64,000 nucleotides of DNA, taken from Hippasteria phrygiana (lineage: Eukaryota > Echinodermata > Asteroidea > Valvatida > Goniasteridae). Where the stretch lies: contig JAZGUH010000370.1 of NCBI GenBank assembly GCA_037893225.1, positions 744,001 to 808,000 on the forward strand. The letters run 5' to 3'. The notes beneath the pieces were generated by a model. The model made no database searches and had not been told where the DNA came from. It saw only the letters and a program-made list of their open reading frames with translations. The position numbers and the translations under genes were made by a program. Positions 41,901 through 50,900 of the stretch are shown one piece after another (the first letter of the stretch is position 1; every line of letters begins with the position of its first letter).

Positions 41901-44900
41901 AGTTCGTACTTTGTGGTAAAGTATGAACGCTCCATCCAGCAATCAAATGGCTGGATGTGCAAACACAGTCGCGAGTATGAACCGCAGTTATGATCTTTTT
42001 TTTTATTTTTTTTATTTGTGGTTTTTTTTCTGTTTTTTTCTTTTTTTAATTTATGTATTTTTTTTTTCTTTTTTTTTATTCAAGTCATTTTTTTTTTTAT
42101 CCAAAAGTCAAATTTTTTTGGCAAGTCAAGTCGCAGGAAAAAAAAAATTGCGACTTGAGTCACTCCCGTCCAAGTCACTGACTCTAGTCAATAAGTCGGA
42201 GTCATCAATGATCTTGGTGTATTTCCAAGGGACGATCGCGTACGTTATGTTATACATTTTCACCCTAACGGTCCCAAATTTTGGAACCAGAATACTTTTG
42301 TTATGGGTTTGCATGACTGGCTGTTAACAAAGGAACAGTCAAAATTTACATTTGTTTGGAACCAAACGTCAGACTTCGGTACTCTATATTGCTTTGCTTC
42401 CCGTTTTGGTTGCATACAAAAAAAATATGAAATGATTGTCATTTCATTTATTTATTTACCAAGTTTAAAATTATATGGCACCTGCAAGCAAAATCAGACA
42501 AGTCAGAAATTTTGGAGTGAGATTTCCATTCCATAATAAAATATATAATGTAATAAGCTTTGTAATGGTGAAAAAAATTACTGTTATACGATATTTCAGT
42601 TTTCGAATAGAGCTGCAAATTCAGCATTGATAATGGAAAATAATACCTAGTACGGAAATGCCTCAACACAAAAGCAAACCTGGTATTTTGCATGAAATGT
42701 TTTACAAAAACTGACAAACGGCAATCGTGATTCTTTTTAATAATTTTTTTTATTTTTATTTTTTATTTTTAATTATTTTATATTTTTTTTATTTTATATA
42801 TTTTTTTTTTTTTTTACGATTTTCGTGTAAATTGCAATTACTCAAAAATATGTCATGCGACTTGTGTCCGATTTCCCTTGCGGATGCCACATATGCCGAA
42901 ACGAGTATTGAACATACACACCAAAATTATTATCTATTAAAATTAATATTGTGAAATATAATTTGTTTCCAGACATCGACGAATGTACCGTGAATAATCC
43001 ATGTGCCGCTGACCGCGTCTGCACTAACATCATCGGCAGCTACCTGTGTGGATGTTTAGATGGCTTCTTCCTTGTAGGAGACAACTGCATACGTAAGCGA
43101 GATTTCATTAAATGAAATGCGTCCATTTGAAGGCAGTGTACATGATTGGTCATTGTTGCAATTTTCAGAAATGGGCGGATTTGGGGGTTAGTATTTTATA
43201 GGAAATATCGTTCCACTGACCTGTTCAAAGTTTTGCGTTGTTGGATTGCGAAAACATCGAGGAAAAAACGGTGCTCGTTTTCAACCGTTGGGCGGATGAT
43301 GGCCTTTAGTCAAGGCGCGCGTGGCTATCTGGGCGCGTGACGTGCCCTAAATATATGCCATGGCGCCATCATGTCTGGGGTGCCCTGTTCGTCCAGGTAG
43401 CCACACGCGCCATGACTAACGGCTACAGGGCAGTTTTCAAACGATTTCCAGCTGGAAATCGTTGGAAAACGATATATATTTCCACTTTTCTTGACAGCAC
43501 ACCTGGTGCCATCATTTCACAGGATTGAGACTACTATTAACTTAGTCTAGTAATGTATTTCGTAATAATTCAGTAAAACAAAAATGGAGGATTACCAATC
43601 GTGTACACTACCTTTTAAAGGCGCTCTTCGGAACGATTTGTTAAACACCACCTCTTTATACGTATTGACCAATCAAAGCCGTGACTTTGGTCCGACAAAA
43701 CTGACGGACGTCAAGAGGCGGGTCTGTTGGCCTATCACAATGTGTGAGTTGAGCACACCCTTTGACGAGCTGATTTTGTGGTCATTTTTGTTTCTCAGAT
43801 TTTGCAAGTTCAACGTTAAATTATAGTTGATGTAATTTGACAATATTTAACTGTTCGTGCGATTCTACGGCATAGGTGAATAGAACCTATCTTTTCGGAG
43901 ATGGTTCTATCTGTAAAAGAGGATTAAGATAGATTTTTTTTTTTTTTATATTGACCCTGCCACATAAAAAAAAGAACATGCTTAGGCCTGCATTGAGAGT
44001 TTCAGCTTTACGGTGAAAAAATAAAGTGGCAAAATGATCTTAAACTGGAGAAATAAATATTTAAAACTTGCTACTGGTCACAAGATGGAGATTTCAACCT
44101 CTTAGCACTCCCGGATCCACGCCTGCTTTCATTTGTCCAATGAGATATAATAATGCATTGAGGGGTCGTATAGTTTGAGTTCGTTTCTTTGCGTTCTAAA
44201 AAGCTCGATCATTTCCGATAATCCTTAGCATCGATCGCAATGAGCTGACTTGACAATTTCTTTAACTGACCGTTCTTTTGAAATTCTTTTGACGCCCTTT
44301 CAAATGATCTGCTTTTTTGCAAAAATCTTTGTGTTTTTTTTCTATTTGCATATTCAGCCACATCGGAGTTCAGTGGGTCGTTTGCCATCACGCGTATCGG
44401 CAACACGGAGGCAACATTCGGCCCGGATCTTGAAGACCCGACGTCGGAGAGATTCCGGAGGACGGCCGGGGATGTCACCACTGCGGTATGGCACTTTGAA
44501 AAGTTTCAAATTATGGAATCGAGTACCCGTACAACTTTACATTATCGCATAGTAACTTCCGAGACAATGAAAAAGGAAAGGTTCTAAATTTGTGGGGAAT
44601 TTTCAAAATTAAAACCCGACTACATGGGAAACCAGCACAGGTTTCACGAAAGTTGGATAAGATATGGATAAGAGCCTCGACAAGACATAATAGCATGCCT
44701 CATTTTAAATACAACTGTATAAAGCTTCTGGACAACTGTCTTTTGTGATATGCCGGCGCTTACATGTGTCGGCACACGTGATAATGTTAATACTGGACAG
44801 GCATAAGATTTTTTCAGACTTTTGTCTGAAATCAGACTTTTTGAATCTCGGAGAAAGACATTATTACAACTTCCGGGATTGGAAGTTTTGGGTTGGGTTT

Positions 44901-47900
44901 CTTTAACGGGGACTCGGTTCGTTTAATACACGTCCCTAACCCGAAATGACTCTTGCTCGTTCCCCATTTGTTCAATACCTGCAAGATTGTGATATAGTGA
45001 TGACGGCAGTGTTGTAGTACTTGTACTTTTTTCGTACTCGTACTCATACTCATGAAAATGTACTCGGACTAACGTGAAAAATATTTGGTGTGTCCACCCT
45101 TGGCAGCAATCACTGCGGCACATCTTTCGGGCACAGTGTCTATATATTTCCCGAGAGTTTCTACACTAATGCTGTTCCAAGTCTTCTGAAGTTCATTCCA
45201 GAGGGTTTCATTTGAATGTACATTGGTATATTGATTGCCATTTCATCACAAACAACTAAAAGTACCTAAAATATATGCCAAGTGTACAAATAATTTTGCA
45301 CACCACTGTACATGCCGACATTGATGTAGCACGTTTCAGGGTTAAAATCTACTGTAATAAACTGCGCCACGTCTCACCGCAAGGTTTTATAATCCCAAAA
45401 GCATCATGTTTGAGAGGTGTGCAATAAACCAAGCAAATGTCCAAAATTCTTCAATATATGAAAGCAACTCTTTCATTTCTCCGTCACAGCTGGACGGTAT
45501 CTTTGCGGACGAGAGCTCCTACATCACGTCCCAAGTCCTCGGTATGTCCAGTGGCAGTATCGTGGTCCGCTACGTTCTCGTCTTTGCGTCGGACACCGAC
45601 CTGACCGAGGACATGGTGACCAAGCAGATGAGCGCCAGCATCGGGGCAGACGGCGAGATCGCAAGCAGCGCCCTCTACATCAGGCCGTCGTCGCTGACTG
45701 TCGCAAGCGGTAAGTCATTTTTGGCCGGACTATTAAAAGTTAATGACTCAAAACCTTAAATGACTCGAACCTCGGATTATTTTTGTTGAAAGTTCACTAG
45801 TGCTGTCGCGTTGGTCTAGTTTGTTTAACCCATTGAATACAGATGACGGCTATTATAACACCTCATCCACAGATTCTTTGTGTTGATTGGCCGAGAGCGA
45901 GTCACATGGCATTTTCTATTTTTGCTATGTTCCTGTGCACGGCCAAAAGTACTATACCATTAGCAACCAAAGTTCTATACCCATGGTGCGGTATTTGTAT
46001 GCAGATGCATGCGGGGTTGAGCGTTGCCCGTAACGCATATTGTTCCAAAGTGCTACAGAGCTGGGTTCAAACATTTTGTTAAGGGGTGGTTTTGAAAAGA
46101 GAAGAACAATTTTTCCACTAATTTTGTATTGAAATAGAAGTCCATTTTAACTGTATTTAGATTTAAATAATTTTTAAATAAACATTTTTAAATCAAGCAG
46201 AATCTGTGGGTGAGGTGTTATAAAACAAATATTTACTGCTTTTATCTTGTGGTGTAGTAAAACTAGCCTCCCTCGGTGATCCATGGAGCATTCTATTTTC
46301 CCTCGGCTTCGCCTCGGGGGAAAATGGAATGCTCCATGGATCACCTCGAGAGGCTAGTTTTACTACACCACTTGAAGCAGTAAATATTTGTATAATAGTC
46401 CATGGGCCAGACAAAAAAATTGGTACAATCTTAGGGGCAAAACTTCAGTGGAACTAAAATGTTTGTAGGGTCAGTACAAGTAAATTCATTTAATCCTAAC
46501 AATTCTGAATCCTCCAATTTCAATACAATTTTTCACACCACCTAGGGAGTTAGGGTTAATATGTGATAACCTTGCCAAACGAGCAGCTTAAGCCATCTAT
46601 TTTGGATGTTAGCGTTTTCGCCTACAGGCACCTGTGCACAATTGACTGAAATTGTATAATTTGTTTATATTATACACATTATCAGTATATGTTGTATGAG
46701 TTTGAAGGCCAGCAAATAAACATGTTGGGATGCATTTTGTTCATTCAGTCTAGGTTTATTCTACATGCAGGGCACATGTTCACCAGGGGAGAAAATCCGA
46801 TTCCCTGGGAAGGTAGTAATGCTGTATTAGATGTCTGGACAAAGCGCTTTTTTAGGGTTTGTTTAGAGGGTCTGTCCATTCAAGGCATGGTAACCACTAA
46901 TAAGCTGCCACTCTGGAAGGGTCATCATATCAAAAACATAATCTAGGGATGTTAAACTGCATTCTGCACTTGGGCCTACAGCCTGTTATTCTGTGTTGAC
47001 CCCTTGAGTACGTTCTTTTACGGGAGACGTCGGGGTGCTGCGGCGGCTCTGGCAGCCAAGCGAACCGCTACAATGTGTTTGTGCAGTCAAGCGTAACCTA
47101 TACACAATAATCCAACAGTGGATTGAAACTGTGCACAAACGGCGGCCAATGGCGTCATCCGGCCTGGTGGCACTGTTTAATCCAACAATGGATTGAAACT
47201 GCACAAACAGCGGCCAATGGCGTCATCCGGCCTGGTGGCACTGTTGTTTTTGTGCCATGTGGCGTCATCCGTACGCAAGGGGTTAAATAAGCTAGCAAAG
47301 AAACTATGGTACAAAAACAGTTGCGCTTGCAGCCTTTCGGAATAATACCTAAATGTCTGTTTTGTCCGAACTTTTTTCCCCCTCACAGAAATTTGCCCGT
47401 CTGGTTTCTGTAAGAATGAAGGGACTTGTTCACCGGACCCGGTCACTTACAAAAGCACCTGCATGTAAGTCTGCGAGTTTTTTGTTTGTGTATCTGAGAA
47501 ATGTAGAAAAGATGAGTTTCCGGTGGGAAGTTTGGTTAGGGTGAGGTTAAGGTTTGTTGGGGGGAGTGTGAAGTTGTTTGTAGGTAATGGTACGTCAACG
47601 TTTGAGGATGTACTCTCTTGCCTACAATCCCGGCCAAAATGCTTGGGTCACGTGACAACAAACATACCCTCCCCCTTCCCCCGCTCCCCCACTCAATGTT
47701 GTAATCTCAAGCTGGAGTGCATACTGTGCAATGGGAGCCAACATTGACCGGGGCAGGAGGGCAAGGGCCCAACGAGATTTGGCTGAGATTGTAGCATGGT
47801 TGTCCAGTGAAAAATTACATGGGACAGTAAAATATCGATTGTGAGCTTGATTGGTTGAAATTGCTGTGCACGATGTTGTCATATACCATTCAGCAAATAG

Positions 47901-50900
47901 GAGAATTTGTTACATCCTGTTTGACAGTTATTGACCAGGCTGGCCTTGTGGTACTTTCCTCGCCTTCCACCACTGTGACCCGGGTTAGAATCCCACCAGA
48001 GGCGACATGTGGATTGGGTCTTCAGTCCCTGCCTGATTCCGTGGGTTTCCCCCCACTTCTAAAACTGAAAATTTCTTCGTCGTCTTCCTGCAGGTTTCTT
48101 CAGGCTTTCGAGCCAAGTACGTACGATATGCGCTGAGGAATCCTTGCTTGTATTACCAGAAAGATTTACAATCAAAGTCAAATATTGTATTTCTGTTTCA
48201 GAATTACAAGAAAGCTGACATGTTTGCGTTTAACGATTCGTATTCCTTCCAATGTAGTTGTGAGAGTCCATACTCGGGCACGCACTGCCAGATCGCAGAT
48301 GTCTGGTCGCCGCTGGTCACCGCCATGGTAACGGTTGCCGCGGTGCTCCTCCTAACGTTGATTGGTCTCTTCATCTCCTGCTGTTGCGTCCTCCGCAAGC
48401 GTCTCGCGGAGGAGCCCAAGTATCCGGGCATCTATGACGTGGAGCAACGCGACTCCATCAAGATGTCCCGGTTGGCACCCCAGCGTCCGCCGTCGGCCAT
48501 GGAGCCACCCAACAACCCCAGAGGCCGTAGCGTCTCCACGAGCTTCGCTGCCCACACCACTCGCGTCGACGCTGGTGCTGGAAACTACAGGCAGAACGGA
48601 GATGTCGTGAGTATAATAGACCTGATGCGTAGCGGCCATCTTCGAGATCAATTTTTTGTCATTCAAATTCTGTAACTTTAACGTAAGCACTGGTTTACCC
48701 ATGCCAGTCCAAGGGTAACGGACATTGGCCTCGAAGATGGCTGCTACGCGTAAAAGGTCTATGGCAGTGGTATCTGCAAATGTATTAAAGCTTTTTGCAA
48801 GAGGATCTCCAGATGCTATTACCCCTGATTGATGGGCTTATTAATTCTTGTACTTTACAAAGTGGTGAGAAAAAAGTGGGATGGCGCATAACTTTGTATT
48901 TGTCCTTTATAAAGGAGATATTTACTTGTTTTTATAAAAAGTCATTTATGAATGGCATAAATAATGTGATCACCTGATCTTTACTTGCTTAATAATGAGC
49001 TCCGCATGTTGCTGAATTTTTTTCATTAATTGCCGGTTTATATTGATTTGTGATACATGGTTTGCCATATAACCTAGAGTGAATTAAGTTTAGGAAACCT
49101 CAAACTGACACTTTTTGTTTTTCTCTTTTGAACAGAACTCGGACTTCGGCAATGTTTACTATGAGAATCGGGCGTTTGACATTCCGTACCTCGAGGTAAG
49201 GCTGGGCTAATAGATGTGGCTTGATGAAGTGATAGACTTGAGAATCTAGATTCTGAAATATCTGGTTATTTCTACTTTAAATTACAACTCTTATAATTGT
49301 TGTTTTAATGCAGGACGAGGATCCATCAACTCGGAATTATGACATTCCCGATCAACTGTCTCGGGTAAAAATTGCATAACAGTTTAGTGATATATTTTGA
49401 TTGCAGACAAACCATAGATAGGTCCGTGTTCTTATAATTCGGATTGATTTCGGGATATTTTGTTGATAAACTCGAACATGCTTGGTTGGAGCATTTTTCT
49501 TGAAAATTCCACTTTTCTTGTTTAACCGAAGCTAAACTTTTTACATGGGATGTGTGGTGCTTGAAAAAAGCTTGAGATTTAATGAGATTCAATTATAACC
49601 TTTATAATATGAATCGTTTTCAGTGGTGGAAGAATCCTTGTGAAGCTTTGCTTTAGAGGTAACATGAGTGGTATACGAAAATCCCGTGAAAGTATCTGGA
49701 AAAGCAATCCATTTTGGGGGGTTGGGTAGGATGTGAACCCATGGCCTTGTTCGAGATAAAAGAAAAATTCATGTGAACTATAAACATATATGCCAATGAT
49801 TCTTTTAATTTTACCTTTAGAATTCTATAAATGGTTGGAAAATGATTTTAAAATGGTCGTTGTAAACACCTTCATAAAAAGAACCTATTGTAATTTGTCT
49901 CTCCTCAGGACAATCTACGCGTACAGAGAGTGGGCTATTCTAATGACTTGGTAAGTGTGGATATATATTTTTCAGAATGAACTTTATAAACCGACCAAAC
50001 GCAGCGATTTGGTTTTTTTTTTTTTTGGGGGGGGGGCATAAACCAGGGTTTGACATGCCTAATTGCTTAAAAGCCATATACAGTATAACCCTGATAATAA
50101 GAGCACTTTTAATACAACATACTGCTTATAACAAGGACAAAAATAGGTCCCGAGTCTTTGTTTGTCTTTGTTTTCCATTACTGATAATACAAAGTACCTG
50201 TTATAACAAGGTAAATTGTAAAGTCCCAAGGACCTTGTTGTAAAGGTGTTGGACTGTATTTTCACTTCAGATTGTTCACACACCTTCAGATCCCACACCC
50301 GGGATATCCCAGGTTGTGCCACGCACCTTCAGATTCTGTACCCGGGATATCCCAGGTTGTGCCACGCACCTTCAGATTCTGTACCCGGGATATCCCAGGT
50401 TGCACCACGCACCTTCAGATTCTGTACCCGGGATATCCCAGGTTGCGCCACACACCTTCAGGTTCTGTACCCGGGATATCCAAGGTTGCGCCACACGCAC
50501 CTTCAGATTCTGTACCCGGGATATCCCAGGTTGTGCCACGCACCTTCAGATTCTGTACCCGGGATATCCCAGGTTGTGCCACACACCTTCAGATTCTGTA
50601 CCCGGGATATCCCAGGTTGTGCCACGCACCTTCAGATTCTGTACCCGGGATATCCCAGGATGTGCCACGCACCTTCAGATTTCTCTCTTCTTGCAACCAT
50701 ACGTCTCTTTTCGGAGTCTCTTACTTTACATGGTTTCTGTTTTTTTTTTTCCTCAGGCTCCTGATTACCCACAATCCACCACCTTTATGCGGCCTTACAT
50801 AGCAACAGGGCAAGAGGCCATGGTAAGTCCAAGCTGAATGTTAAAAAAAACGTGTAGATGAAGTCTGCACTTTGAACGTGCAGATGATGATGATGCAGGA

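Noticed and set aside
50246..50837. Three overlapping frames of about 175 codons
   Set aside because: Produced by the 43-bp minisatellite; all three frames are equally open, which argues against coding.
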